A stretch of DNA of 34,388 nt from a virus. A model generated the notes under the pieces. The model did not search any database. It worked only from the letters and a program-made list of their open reading frames with translations, and was not told the DNA's origin. Position 1 is the first letter of the stretch; each line of letters starts with the position of its first letter. This document shows, in pieces, positions 1-9,028 of this stretch. A program made the translations under genes and the position numbers. The DNA is taken from IMG/VR virus record IMGVR_UViG_3300022074_000178, positions 1 through 34,388 of that record. The stretch is one strand, 5' to 3'.

Positions 1-1
1 C

Positions 2-1333
2 ATGCAAGTTTTTAACGATAATAGTTTTGGCACAATAGAAACGTCTAACGATCCAATAAAGATTGCCTCTCAAGATTACACTGCTTTTTTTGTTAGTGGC
101 GGTGAAAAGGCAAGGCTTACATCAGACGGCCGATTAGGAATTGGCGTTGCGGCGCCTGCAAGAAAGCTCGAAATTTCTAGTGGACACGTAAGACTTTCTG
201 ATGATTACAAACTTGAGTGGGGCGGTGGCATTAACTATATTCAAGGCTCAAATGCAAACAACCGCTTAATTTTTGCAACTAATAACTCAGAAGCCTTGCG
301 TATCGAGTCAGACGGCAATCTGCGGGTCTATGATTCAATCGACAACCTTGCTGGAACATTAACGCTAAACGGACGCAACACTGGTCAAATTCGTTTTGAA
401 TCTGGCGGTAGTTTGAAGATGCTAATGGATAGCTCTGGGCATTTAGGTATAGGAGTCTCGTCGGTATCTGCGCCGCTCCATGTTTCTAAAAGCATAAACA
501 ACTATGTCGCTAGGTTTGAAAACTCAGATGCATCAAACCCATACACTGTTTGGATACGTGAGCCTTCTTCTGCGTCGGCGGGATATCCTTTATTAAACAT
601 TTCAAACAATGCTGGAACTGATACTTACCTCAGGGTAGATAGCAACAATGGCAACCTTTATCTTCATACTACTAGCAATGTTGTAAGCACAACAAGCGGA
701 ACGGGTCTTAGTTACGCAAGCGGCTATTTAGCTGTAAGCAGAGACACGTCTAGTGCGTCGGATGCAGTCCAATACTTAAACCGTACAGGAGGCGATGGTC
801 AGCATTTGCAGTTCCGCAAGGACGGCAGTAACGTTGGCTTCATTGGCAATACTGGCGGTGATATGTTCATAGGCACTGGCATCTGTGGCATTACTTTTAA
901 TGATGCAAATAATGCTATTTTGCCGTGGCGTAATACTGCGGTAGATGATGGCAACATTGACATAGGTCTTGGGTCGTATCGCTTTAAAAACATCTACGCC
1001 ACTAACGGCACCATCCAAACTTCTGACCGCAACGAAAAGCAAGACATAGAAGAGCTATCAGAAGCAGAGCAACGTGTGGCTGTAGCGTGCAAGGGGCTGT
1101 TGCGTAAGTTCCGATGGAAGTCTTCAGTAGCAGAGAAAGGCGACGATGCTCGTATCCACTTCGGCATCATTGCTCAAGATCTACAAGCCGCATTTGAGGC
1201 AGAAGGCTTGGACGCTGGACGTTACGGTATGTTTATTAACTCGACATGGACTGACGAAGAGACTGGTGAAGAGCGTTCACGTATGGGCGTGCGTTACTCT
1301 GAGCTACTCGCATTTATCATTTCGGCTATTTAA
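2..1333 (+). CDS. Tail fibre protein, C-terminal part with S74 intramolecular chaperone (5' partial)
   Basis: This reading frame is open at the left edge, so the ATG at position 2 is probably an internal Met rather than a start. The first ~330 residues are low-complexity fibre sequence rich in Gly, Asn, Ser and Asp, with short motifs such as DGRLGIG typical of beta-structured phage fibres. From residue 341 the motif SDRNEK begins an S74 domain, including FGIIAQDLQAAFE. In this family the domain trimerises, folds the fibre and cleaves itself off just before the Ser of the SD motif, using a Ser/Lys pair. The piece probably belongs to the same fibre as the open frame at 32016-34388, which would give about 1230 residues. 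That link is inference, because the edges join out of frame. Confidence 0.85.
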   Translation: MQVFNDNSFGTIETSNDPIKIASQDYTAFFVSGGEKARLTSDGRLGIGVAAPARKLEISSGHVRLSDDYKLEWGGGINYIQGSNANNRLIFATNNSEALRIESDGNLRVYDSIDNLAGTLTLNGRNTGQIRFESGGSLKMLMDSSGHLGIGVSSVSAPLHVSKSINNYVARFENSDASNPYTVWIREPSSASAGYPLLNISNNAGTDTYLRVDSNNGNLYLHTTSNVVSTTSGTGLSYASGYLAVSRDTSSASDAVQYLNRTGGDGQHLQFRKDGSNVGFIGNTGGDMFIGTGICGITFNDANNAILPWRNTAVDDGNIDIGLGSYRFKNIYATNGTIQTSDRNEKQDIEELSEAEQRVAVACKGLLRKFRWKSSVAEKGDDARIHFGIIAQDLQAAFEAEGLDAGRYGMFINSTWTDEETGEERSRMGVRYSELLAFIISAI

Positions 1334-1344
1334 GGAGCTAACTA

Positions 1345-1668
1345 ATGGCTAACTGGAGCATATCTACACTAGAAAGCAATACGGCGGACGGGGGCGTTAT
1401 TGTTGCTCACTGGCGTGGAACTGAAGAAGAGAATGTCGGTGACGACACTTATTATGCCTCTGCATACGGCACTTGCTCATTCACACCTGACGCATCTGCT
1501 AACGACTTCGTACCCTACGCAGACCTAACTGAGTCTGTTGTACTTGGCTGGTGTTGGGCTGACGGCGTGGATAAGGACGCTGTTGAGGCTTCACTGACTT
1601 CTAACATCGAAGAGCAAAAAAACCCAACAACTGAAGACGGTGTACCGTGGATATCACCGTCTAATTGA
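1345..1668 (+). CDS. Small virion-associated protein, DUF7936-like
   Basis: A 107-residue protein whose start follows AAGGAGCTAACTA, a good ribosome-binding site 11 bases after the fibre stop. The sequence pattern (SASAYGTCSFTPDASA in the middle, DLTE then a Trp-containing segment, NIEEQKNPTT and VPW near the end) matches a small family found beside tail-fibre genes of many phages; I recall it as DUF7936, but that name is from memory. No signal peptide or membrane segment is visible. The function is unknown. Its place between two fibre genes suggests a structural or fibre-assembly role. Confidence 0.6.
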   Translation: MANWSISTLESNTADGGVIVAHWRGTEEENVGDDTYYASAYGTCSFTPDASANDFVPYADLTESVVLGWCWADGVDKDAVEASLTSNIEEQKNPTTEDGVPWISPSN

Positions 1669-1718
1669 CATCATGGACAGCATGATAGAACACGTAAAGA
1701 AGTAACTGGAGCACACTG

Positions 1719-4700
1719 ATGGCACTCACTAAAGTTAACAACCGCATGATCGATGGGTCATACCTAAACGTTAAAGACTTTGGCGCTACGGGTGATCCAG
1801 ACAGTACTACGGTCGCGGCAGAGACAAGTGCCATACAGGACGCAATCGACTTTGCCTCTAATAACAAAATCCAAACTATCTTTTTCCCTGATGGTCATTA
1901 CAAGTTTACGACTCTGCGTTTTTATCATGACGCTGATGATGTTAATGAAGAGTTTAGAGACCCAGCTAACGGAATAAGAGATGGCAGATTCCAGCTTGTA
2001 GGCACAGGCCGCATGGCGATTGGGGATCTTAAAAATTATGACGGCACAAGCACTGCTCGTCTATACGGCTCTGTTTTAGAGTCAGTGTCTGGCGGTGACG
2101 GGTTAATCGTAGACCCTAATGCGGAGCTTGGCGCTAAACCAGATGCGCGTAATTTTGTTATGCGCAACCTTACTGTGATCGCAGACAATATGAAGTCTGC
2201 GGTGCAGGCAGAAAGCTGCCCTGGATTAACAATAGATCACTGCTCAATTAAGCAGCTAAATCGATTTGGTAACGGAGTTATCGCTCGGAATTGCTGGTTC
2301 TTTAATATGCACCAGACCTACGTGTTTGGTGAGTCTGAGAAGTCTGAAAGAACAGTAAGTTCTAGCAATAGCAAAACTGTGTTTACTTACACGTTTGATA
2401 GTCCGGCAACTCAGGAAGAGCTTATTGTTGCCAAAAATGGAAAGCTGCTTGAGTTAACAACTGATTACACGGTAAACCTAACAACTAAAACCGTCACCTT
2501 GACTAGTGATGCCGCAGTAGGTGAAACGGTCAGAATTAAAAGAACCAAGAAGATTGAAGAAACAACTACGGTCACGAATGCGAGCACGAGAGCATACAGC
2601 TATACGTTTGATAACCCGGACGACTCGACTGGCATCGCGGTTTACAAAAACGGAATCTTGCTTGAAGAGGGCGCCTCAAAAGACTACACCGTTGTCATGT
2701 CTTCAACTAAGACCGTCACGCTCACTAGCGATCCTGCGGTTAATGACATATTAAAAATTAAACGAAACGATATAGGTGTAGGTCTTAGCGGTCAATTTGT
2801 AGAAGGCACTGCCGGTGAGTTCGGCAACTTTGCTGGTCTTTACACGATAAGTCACTCTGCAGTTGATAATTTTGAAGATGGCATCCGCTGGACCGGCGGG
2901 AAGTGTCTCAATTATGCCGTGCGTGATACTGGTATTCAAAATAACGAAACATACGGCATATGCGGGCAAAGAGGCACGCTTCAGCCCATAGTTCTCGATA
3001 ATGTTTACTTTGAGAACCCTCAGTTCCCCGGTGTTTCATACGTCAAGAGCGAAGGGTCTGTAATGGCCCAGCTGTCGATGGACAGTTGCTTTATGCTCGG
3101 CGGCACGACAGTCGACAATGAAGCACTACCGACAAACCTATCAGGCGTGTGCATAGACTTGTATCAAGTCAGCGCGATGAACATTAACAACACTCACGTT
3201 TTTAGGCCGACTACAGGCTTTTTGTATGTTGAGACAGCGCCTGCTGCACACAAAACGATTGGAACGGTCAGCAATACCGTCTTTACGACCGATGCCACTT
3301 CATTTGATGACGATATTGACTCGGTCATATATCTAATAGCTATTGGCTCTGGAGATCATGCAGTTTTCCCGCTATTGGAAAACAATATACTGAATGCGTC
3401 TCCAGACCTTCACAACGTAAGCCCGCGTTATCAGCTTTACGATCAGTCAAACAACATACCAGAGCTGCACGATTTTAAATCTGGCATCAGATCTATCCCA
3501 CGGCTAAGTATAGGCAAAAAGCTATCCGCAGCAATAAGCACTACTAATCATTTTTGCGATGCTGATGACGAGACTTACAAAGAGGTTACTTGCACGGGAT
3601 CTGGAAGAAAGGTTCTTATTAGAAACTCAGCAAGGCAGCCAGAAGGGCATTTGCGCATAATAAAGAATAGCTCAGATAGCACCAACTCATTTTCTGTTGC
3701 CAATAACACTGCTACTGGATTATCGCTTGCTACGTTAAATGCAGGGGATGTAGGGTTTTTTATCAACACAAAAAACGTGGAGCGTTTTGCCGGCAAAGGT
3801 GAAAGCGACCGCGTTTATACGTATACCTTCGATAGCCCGGCCAATGGTGGTTTAATCCTTGTTTACGTAAACAATACAAAAATTTCCGATAGTAATTACA
3901 CCGTAAATTTAACAAACAAGACGGTAACCTTCGATGCAGGTCAGGGTCCGGCGGTAGGCTCTTTTGTCAATATAGGTCAATACAGCTACCAACTAATGGG
4001 CTTATTCTCAGACTCAGCAGGAGGAGGAGGAACCATAACAGCCGTTACCGCTGGCACTGGATTAACAGGTGGCGGCACCTCTGGCAGCGTAACCCTTAAT
4101 GTAAACACAGGCGCGGTATCCGATGGAGCAGCAACGATTCCTACAGGCGATCACGTTTACGACTTCGTTATTGCGCAAGGCTACACAACAAACACTGGTG
4201 ACATTACCAACGTAACTGCCGGAGACGGCCTAAGCGGAGGTGGAGCAAGTGGCAGCGTATCTTTAGCTGTTGACTCTACAGTGGCAAGGACGACCGGCGA
4301 CACGTTCACTGGCAACATCACGATAGACAACTCAGCGCCAGCCTTGAGGCTAGATGATTCTACTACGAACTCATATAGCGAAATTAAATACGACGGCAAC
4401 GATTTTCTTATTGATGTTGATGCAAATACTAGCGGAAATGGCAGTGAGATCGTTGTAAAGATAGATACCACTGAACAGATGCGGATGGACAGCCTTCAGC
4501 GCATAGCTATTGGTGGTGTGGCTTATAATGGTAACGGCGGCTTGACAATTAACAGCCCGGATTCCACCACCTTTGCTAGTGGCTTGACTAGCCGTCTATC
4601 GTTCAACAGAGCTTCTGCTACATCAACAAGGTCTGAAGTTCTACGTTTCCGTGATAACGGTACTGACAGGGGCGTTATCGATTACAACACTACTTCGACG

Positions 4701-4994
4701 CGTTACATTACATCATCAGATGAGCGCTTAAAGGAAAACATTGTAGACGCGCCCTCTGCGAGCAGTGACATCGACGCTATCCAAGTTCGCTCATTTGACT
4801 GGATAGAATCGCAGCAACACCAGAAGTACGGCATGATTGCTCAAGAGTTAATAAACATCGAACCTGAGGCAGTTAGTGGTGATCCAAACTCAGAGGAGGT
4901 GATGGGTGTAGATTACTCCAAACTAGTGCCTATGATGATTAAAGAAATACAAGAGATGCGTGCCAGGCTTGCTGAGTTAGAGGTGTCCAACTAA
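1719..4994 (+). CDS. Tailspike/tail fibre with pectate-lyase-like N-terminus and S74 chaperone
   Basis: A 1091-residue protein. Residues ~12-60 carry the NVKDFGATGD...AIQDAIDFA...FFPDGHY signature of the pectate-lyase-3-like right-handed beta-helix seen in tailspikes that bind or cut surface polysaccharide. Three copies of an adhesin-like module (YTFD/YSYTFD..., then a DYTV and KTVT strand) lie at about residues 209-290, 290-345 and 700-760. A Gly-rich region with two GTGLTGGG/GDGLSGGG motifs follows. The C-terminus from S1000 (SDERLKEN) is an S74 auto-processing chaperone ending in a short coiled coil. Host-surface binding is inferred from the fold family; enzyme activity cannot be judged from sequence. 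Its own S74 domain marks it as a fibre separate from the one at the window edges. Confidence 0.85.
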   Translation: MALTKVNNRMIDGSYLNVKDFGATGDPDSTTVAAETSAIQDAIDFASNNKIQTIFFPDGHYKFTTLRFYHDADDVNEEFRDPANGIRDGRFQLVGTGRMAIGDLKNYDGTSTARLYGSVLESVSGGDGLIVDPNAELGAKPDARNFVMRNLTVIADNMKSAVQAESCPGLTIDHCSIKQLNRFGNGVIARNCWFFNMHQTYVFGESEKSERTVSSSNSKTVFTYTFDSPATQEELIVAKNGKLLELTTDYTVNLTTKTVTLTSDAAVGETVRIKRTKKIEETTTVTNASTRAYSYTFDNPDDSTGIAVYKNGILLEEGASKDYTVVMSSTKTVTLTSDPAVNDILKIKRNDIGVGLSGQFVEGTAGEFGNFAGLYTISHSAVDNFEDGIRWTGGKCLNYAVRDTGIQNNETYGICGQRGTLQPIVLDNVYFENPQFPGVSYVKSEGSVMAQLSMDSCFMLGGTTVDNEALPTNLSGVCIDLYQVSAMNINNTHVFRPTTGFLYVETAPAAHKTIGTVSNTVFTTDATSFDDDIDSVIYLIAIGSGDHAVFPLLENNILNASPDLHNVSPRYQLYDQSNNIPELHDFKSGIRSIPRLSIGKKLSAAISTTNHFCDADDETYKEVTCTGSGRKVLIRNSARQPEGHLRIIKNSSDSTNSFSVANNTATGLSLATLNAGDVGFFINTKNVERFAGKGESDRVYTYTFDSPANGGLILVYVNNTKISDSNYTVNLTNKTVTFDAGQGPAVGSFVNIGQYSYQLMGLFSDSAGGGGTITAVTAGTGLTGGGTSGSVTLNVNTGAVSDGAATIPTGDHVYDFVIAQGYTTNTGDITNVTAGDGLSGGGASGSVSLAVDSTVARTTGDTFTGNITIDNSAPALRLDDSTTNSYSEIKYDGNDFLIDVDANTSGNGSEIVVKIDTTEQMRMDSLQRIAIGGVAYNGNGGLTINSPDSTTFASGLTSRLSFNRASATSTRSEVLRFRDNGTDRGVIDYNTTSTRYITSSDERLKENIVDAPSASSDIDAIQVRSFDWIESQQHQKYGMIAQELINIEPEAVSGDPNSEEVMGVDYSKLVPMMIKEIQEMRARLAELEVSN

Positions 4995-5320
4995 TGGCGA
5001 CGATTCTCTCCTCAGCAGTAACTATACCGGCTAATTACATAGCGCAGGGTTACGTACTTGACGGTAACTCGTACGCAGAAGAGGGCTACGTAGAGGATCT
5101 GCGACCGCCTACATCAACTATTTTTATCGGTTCAACCTTTATCTCGGTTAAAATATGGGATGACGTTGACGAGCCAACAGATACATGGACAGATATTGTG
5201 CCGCCGGAGCAGGTATGGGCTGCGCAGCAAGGCTCTTCATCGACGTGGAGTGACACTAGCGGCTCATCGCCGTCAGGGGGCTGGACTAAAATTTACACCA
5301 CTGAAAATCCATTTGGGTAA
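4994..5320 (+). CDS. Small tail-region protein, unknown
   Basis: A 108-residue protein whose ATG overlaps the tailspike stop by one base (TAATG), so the two are translationally coupled. It is rich in Trp, Thr and Ser, with WDDVDEPTDTWTDI and repeated W-S/T segments, and has no signal peptide or membrane helix. I do not recognise the family with confidence. Small Trp-rich beta proteins in this position are usually fibre-associated or host-range components. The close packing with fibre genes on both sides supports a virion role, which is inference. Confidence 0.55.
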   Translation: MATILSSAVTIPANYIAQGYVLDGNSYAEEGYVEDLRPPTSTIFIGSTFISVKIWDDVDEPTDTWTDIVPPEQVWAAQQGSSSTWSDTSGSSPSGGWTKIYTTENPFG

Positions 5321-5326
5321 CTAGAC

Positions 5327-5986
5327 ATGGCAGATACTACAACCACAACCTTTTCGCTTACGAAGCCAGAGGTCGGCGCGTCAGAAGACACATGGGGAAC
5401 GAAGATCAATACTAACTTCGACTCTATTGATGACCTGCTAGACGGGACTACGGCAATCCAGCCAAACCTAACCGCAGGCTCATGGCAAGTCGGTGGCGTA
5501 GCTGTAACTTCTACGGCTGCTGAGCTCAACATTTTAGATGGCGTAACAGCAACTGCCGCAGAGTTAAATATATTGGATGGTGTTACCGCCACAGCGACTG
5601 AGCTAAACATCCTAGACGGTGTTACGGCGACTACTGCTGAGCTGAATATCATGGACGGTGTCACGGCTACAGCGGCTGAGATAAACGTCCTAGACGGCTC
5701 TCTAGCGACCACAGGCAATCTTAACAAGCTTAACGCTATCTCAGCATCAGCAGCTGAAGTAAACGTCTTAGATGGCGCCCTGGCAGGCACAGTAGTAAAC
5801 AGCAAAGGCGTGATTTACAGCGCTGCAGGTGATGTAAAGGCAACTACCTTGTCTTTAGGTAACTGGGTAATCAAAACAGACATCGATGAGCTTGTATTTG
5901 TCTATGACGGCACAGAGGTGTTCAAGGTCGGCACAAACGGCGCAGTGACATCAGCTAACGACGTAACCGCATTTGGTACTATCTAA
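5327..5986 (+). CDS. Tail fibre-like protein with 13-residue repeats
   Basis: A 219-residue protein starting MADTTTTTFSLTKPEVGASEDTWGTKINTNF, a common N-terminus of small phage fibre proteins. Residues 63-153 consist of seven 13-residue units of the type TAAELNILDGVTA; the first five are nearly perfect, the sixth is degenerate (NLNKLNAIS) and the seventh reads AEVNVLDG. Such repeats form a regular fibre shaft in marine-phage structural proteins. The C-terminal ~65 residues are non-repetitive and may be a tip domain. It sits between two other tail genes and its stop overlaps the next start (TAATG). Confidence 0.7.
   Translation: MADTTTTTFSLTKPEVGASEDTWGTKINTNFDSIDDLLDGTTAIQPNLTAGSWQVGGVAVTSTAAELNILDGVTATAAELNILDGVTATATELNILDGVTATTAELNIMDGVTATAAEINVLDGSLATTGNLNKLNAISASAAEVNVLDGALAGTVVNSKGVIYSAAGDVKATTLSLGNWVIKTDIDELVFVYDGTEVFKVGTNGAVTSANDVTAFGTI
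5513..5785 (+). repeat. Seven tandem 39-bp coding repeats (13-aa ELNILDG units)
   Basis: Within the fibre gene at 5327, units of 39 bp encode TAAELNILDGVTA and variants. The protein sequence is better conserved than the DNA, since synonymous positions differ between units, so selection acts on the protein and the array is not a recent duplication. Confidence 0.8.
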
Positions 5987-6519
5987 TGGCTTTGCAGAGT
6001 AGTGGTGCAATATCTCTCAGCGAAATCCAAACGGAGTTTGGTGGCTCTAATCCTATTGCTATATCTGAGTATTACTCAGCAGCAACCGGAGTGCCTGCCT
6101 CGGGCGAGATCGCCATTACTGACTTCTATGGCACGTCTGCCGCAGCCGTCGCAATCAATAACGGTTCACTGTCTGATAGTAGAGTTGGCACTACATCGTC
6201 AGCGACATTTAGGCTGAATACCAACGGTACCATCACAGCGACAGGCAACCTGACAAGTTACAGCGATACAAATTGGTTTGAGCCTACAACAAGTAGCATC
6301 GGCTCAGATTATAAAGTTCGGGTTACAGCTACAGGCGATACATCGTCACTGACTGGCACACTTAACCAGTACACGACCATATCATCTGCGCAGTCATGGA
6401 CGCTTACTACAAGCACCATACAGCAGTCTGTGACCCTATCTGTGACGGTGCAAGATGTTGCTACCAGCACAGTGCAAGACACAGCAACAATCACTATTAC
6501 GGTAGACGGTGGTGTGTAA
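5986..6519 (+). CDS. Tail/virion structural protein, SLSEIQTEFGG family
   Basis: A 177-residue protein coupled to both neighbours by one-base TAATG overlaps. The N-terminus (ISLSEIQTEFGGSNPIAISEYY, then GEIAITDFYGT) is a motif pair found in many phage structural proteins, in which a short helix is followed by the phrase 'FYG'. The remaining ~120 residues are a Thr/Ser-rich beta domain with alternating short strands, resembling an immunoglobulin-like or fibre-tip domain. The role in the particle is inferred from position. Confidence 0.6.
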   Translation: MALQSSGAISLSEIQTEFGGSNPIAISEYYSAATGVPASGEIAITDFYGTSAAAVAINNGSLSDSRVGTTSSATFRLNTNGTITATGNLTSYSDTNWFEPTTSSIGSDYKVRVTATGDTSSLTGTLNQYTTISSAQSWTLTTSTIQQSVTLSVTVQDVATSTVQDTATITITVDGGV

Positions 6520-7997
6520 TGGCTATTGAAGCAGTAGATATACAGCCCGGCGTATTCCGCCACGGAACTGACCTAGAGGGCGCCGGCCGTTGGCGTGACG
6601 TAAACCTCGTCCGATGGCGTAGCGGCTCGCTAGGGCCAATAGGCGGCTGGCAGGAGCGTGTTAAGAGCGGTGCAACCTTAGACAAGCCTGTGCGTGGTTC
6701 TCTTGGGTGGGTAGACAACTCATTCGATACAAAAATAGCAGTAGGAACGTACAACAAGCTTTTTCATATCTCGCCATCGGGAGTTGTAACAGATATAACC
6801 CCTGCAGGCTTTACAGCAGGCGCAGAAGACGCAGCCCTTAACATTGGCTTCGGTGGCGGATTTTATGGGACCGACTACTACGGGACGCAGCGCATCTCTA
6901 GTGGTGTTTACCAAGAAGCTACGACGTGGTCTCTCGATACGTGGGGCGAGTACCTGGTCGCTTGCTCAGTAGATGACGGTAAGCTTTACGAGTGGCAGCT
7001 AAACACCAGTGTAGTCGCTGCGCAGATTAGCAATGCTCCGACTTCTAATTTAGGTCTTGTTACAACGGCTGAGAGATTCCTATTTGCTTTAGGGGCAGGC
7101 GGCAATCCGAGGAAGGTCCAGTGGTGCGATAAAGAAGATAACACCGCTTGGACCCCCTCGGCGACGAATGAGGCGGGCGACTTTGAGCTGAGCACAAACG
7201 GTGAGATTCTTAGTGGTCACAGGCTGCGAGGCAAGACCCTTATCCTGACGACCACAGACGCTCATACAGCGACGTATATTGGACCGCAGCTTGTGTTCCA
7301 GTTTGAGCGTGTAGGCACCTCCTGCGGCGCTATATCGCGTCATGCGTGCATCCCTAATGCAGAGGGCGCGTTCTGGATGGGTCAGAAAGGCTTTTTCATG
7401 TATAACGGGTCATCAGTACAGGAAATGCAGTGCGATGTCCTCGATTACGTGTTTAACGACATGAACACAGCACAGCGCTCTAAAGTGTTTGCAATGAATA
7501 ATTCGCAGTTTGGCGAGGCGTGGTGGTTCTACCCCAGCGGCGGATCAAACGAAAACGACCGTTACGTTATTTACAACTACAAAGAGAACTACTGGAACAT
7601 CGGAGAGCTCGCACGTACTAGCGGATTTGATGCTGGCGTTTTCAGACAGCCTATTATGTTCTGTAATGGCGGCAAGCACTTTAATCACGAGATTGGATAC
7701 TCGCACGACGGTGTGGCGCCTCATGCAGAGTCTGGGCCTGTTGTCTTTGGGTCTAGTGTGGTTAAGGTAAATGAGATCATTCCTGACGAGAAGACGCAGG
7801 GTCAAGCCACGCTAACCTTTAAGACTCGATTCTATCCAAACGGCAGTGAGTCTACGCACGGGCCTTTCACCACAAGCAACCCGACAAGCGCTCGCTTCTC
7901 AGGCCGGCAGCTACGCCTTAGAGTAAACGGCACTGAGTTTAATAACTGGCGCTTCGGTATACCACGCTTAAATGTTGTTCCTGGCGGCAATAGATGA
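6519..7997 (+). CDS. Putative tail nozzle/stabilisation-type structural protein
   Basis: A 492-residue protein. The reading frame extends 41 codons upstream into the preceding gene, but the ATG at 6519 overlapping its stop (TAATG) is the better start and gives MAIEAVDIQPGVFRHGTDLEGAGRWRD. Regularly spaced Gly/Trp segments (WGEYLVAC, AERFLFALG, GAFWMGQKGFFMYNG, AWWFYPSGG) suggest a beta-propeller-like fold, as in P22 gp10 and the nozzle proteins of short tails. Length fits P22 gp10 (about 470 residues). The structural role is well supported by position; the specific nozzle assignment is inference. Confidence 0.55.
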   Translation: MAIEAVDIQPGVFRHGTDLEGAGRWRDVNLVRWRSGSLGPIGGWQERVKSGATLDKPVRGSLGWVDNSFDTKIAVGTYNKLFHISPSGVVTDITPAGFTAGAEDAALNIGFGGGFYGTDYYGTQRISSGVYQEATTWSLDTWGEYLVACSVDDGKLYEWQLNTSVVAAQISNAPTSNLGLVTTAERFLFALGAGGNPRKVQWCDKEDNTAWTPSATNEAGDFELSTNGEILSGHRLRGKTLILTTTDAHTATYIGPQLVFQFERVGTSCGAISRHACIPNAEGAFWMGQKGFFMYNGSSVQEMQCDVLDYVFNDMNTAQRSKVFAMNNSQFGEAWWFYPSGGSNENDRYVIYNYKENYWNIGELARTSGFDAGVFRQPIMFCNGGKHFNHEIGYSHDGVAPHAESGPVVFGSSVVKVNEIIPDEKTQGQATLTFKTRFYPNGSESTHGPFTTSNPTSARFSGRQLRLRVNGTEFNNWRFGIPRLNVVPGGNR

Positions 7998-8653
7998 GCC
8001 TAGCGCCTCCACCATTAGGCCCAGAATGGAAGGGCTGGGGCGAGCGGCTTGTAGAGCATCTCAACCGCATACGTTCACGTTTAGCATGGAAGCTCAGCGG
8101 TGACAGCGCCGGCGATGATGGCATATTGCTTTGGGACAACGACAACAGCTACCCCGTCGTAAGTGTAGGCGGTGCATTTAAGCAGGTTGTACTAGCGAAC
8201 GGCCACGGCGACTTTACGGTGTCGAGTGATTTTACTTACACCGCATCTGACACTGAGTATGCAATTACTTACACAGCCGGGTCAGACAACGAAGGTTTTA
8301 CGCAAAGCGGCTCGCGCATAATTTTTCAAGACACTGGCTACTTTTTAATTACCTTTACAGCGCAAATTTACTCTACATCTGCAAGCACTGTAAATTTTGT
8401 GTTTTGGCCTAAGATTAACGGCACAAACGTAGCGAATGGCTCAACTATTAGAGCGGCGTTACATCAAAACGGCGCAACTACAGTTGTGAGTCGTTCAGCC
8501 ATATTCCATTTAAATACAAATGACTATTTAGAGGCGTTTACTGCGACCGATAATCATAGTCATGCGAGCCTAAAATCGTTCGCAGCAAGCAGTATCGCAA
8601 CAGAGTCTGTATGCCCAGCAACGACTTTAACGATTATACGCGTCCATAGGTGA
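7994..8653 (+). CDS. Virion protein with C-terminal jelly-roll (C1q/TNF-like) domain
   Basis: A 219-residue protein whose start overlaps the previous stop by four bases (ATGA). Residues 1-60 (PPPLGPEWKGWGERLVEHLNRIRSRLAWK) look like a particle-binding helix. Residues ~80-219 have the strand pattern of the C1q/TNF-like jelly roll used as a receptor-binding knob in fibres: TGYFLITFTAQIYST, FVFWPKINGTNV, SRSAIFHLNTNDYLEAF, then a final TLTIIRVHR strand. This suggests a trimeric tip or decoration protein. The fold is judged by eye. Confidence 0.55.
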   Translation: MSLAPPPLGPEWKGWGERLVEHLNRIRSRLAWKLSGDSAGDDGILLWDNDNSYPVVSVGGAFKQVVLANGHGDFTVSSDFTYTASDTEYAITYTAGSDNEGFTQSGSRIIFQDTGYFLITFTAQIYSTSASTVNFVFWPKINGTNVANGSTIRAALHQNGATTVVSRSAIFHLNTNDYLEAFTATDNHSHASLKSFAASSIATESVCPATTLTIIRVHR

Positions 8654-8658
8654 TATAA

Positions 8659-9027
8659 TTGACAAATGTTGTAGAAGAATTAATTCGTTGTAAGCCTTGG
8701 CTGGAGGCAGCGTTAGAATTATCAGGTGGCACGCACACATTAGACGACGTCGTGCAGGCCATTATAAAAGGCGAGATGCAGTTCTGGCCGGCGCCGAAAG
8801 GATGCGCAGTAACGGAGATCGTCAACTACCCGCGCAAGAAAGTGCTACACATTTTTCTTGCAGGTGGCGAGATGGAACAAATAATCGACATGGATGATTC
8901 CGCTGTCGAGTTTGCAAAGATGAATGGATGCACAGGAATGAGCATTGCCGGCCGTAAGGGTTGGAAACGAGTTTTAAAAGACAAAGGTTACGAAGAGACC
9001 TTCACAGTTCTAGGAAAGGATATCTGA
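8659..9027 (+). CDS. T7 gp13-like/GNAT-like internal virion-associated protein
   Basis: A 122-residue protein with a TTG start; an in-frame TAA lies directly upstream and AGGTGA sits five bases before it, so TTG is the only early start. The pattern KPWLEAAL...GGTHTLDDV, EMQFWPAP, VTEIVNYPRKKVLHIFLAGG and GCTGMSIAGRKGWKRVL matches a family of phage proteins related to GNAT acetyltransferases that includes proteins annotated as T7 gp13-like. T7 gp13 is needed for assembly of the internal core. It begins the internal virion gene block here. Whether it is enzymatically active is unknown. Confidence 0.6.
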   Translation: MTNVVEELIRCKPWLEAALELSGGTHTLDDVVQAIIKGEMQFWPAPKGCAVTEIVNYPRKKVLHIFLAGGEMEQIIDMDDSAVEFAKMNGCTGMSIAGRKGWKRVLKDKGYEETFTVLGKDI

Positions 9028-9028
9028 T

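Noticed and set aside
5513-5785. Possible CRISPR-like array
   Set aside because: The repeats are coding, in frame, contiguous without spacers and better conserved as protein than as DNA.
5293-5805. Leftward 170-codon ORF opposite the fibre gene
   Set aside because: It is a shadow of the ELNILDG repeats: the antisense of the repeated + strand codons stays open by composition. No ribosome site or domain.
6396-6518. 41-codon upstream extension of the nozzle-like gene
   Set aside because: It lies in the previous gene, lacks a ribosome site, and the TAATG overlap at 6519 gives a normal N-terminus.
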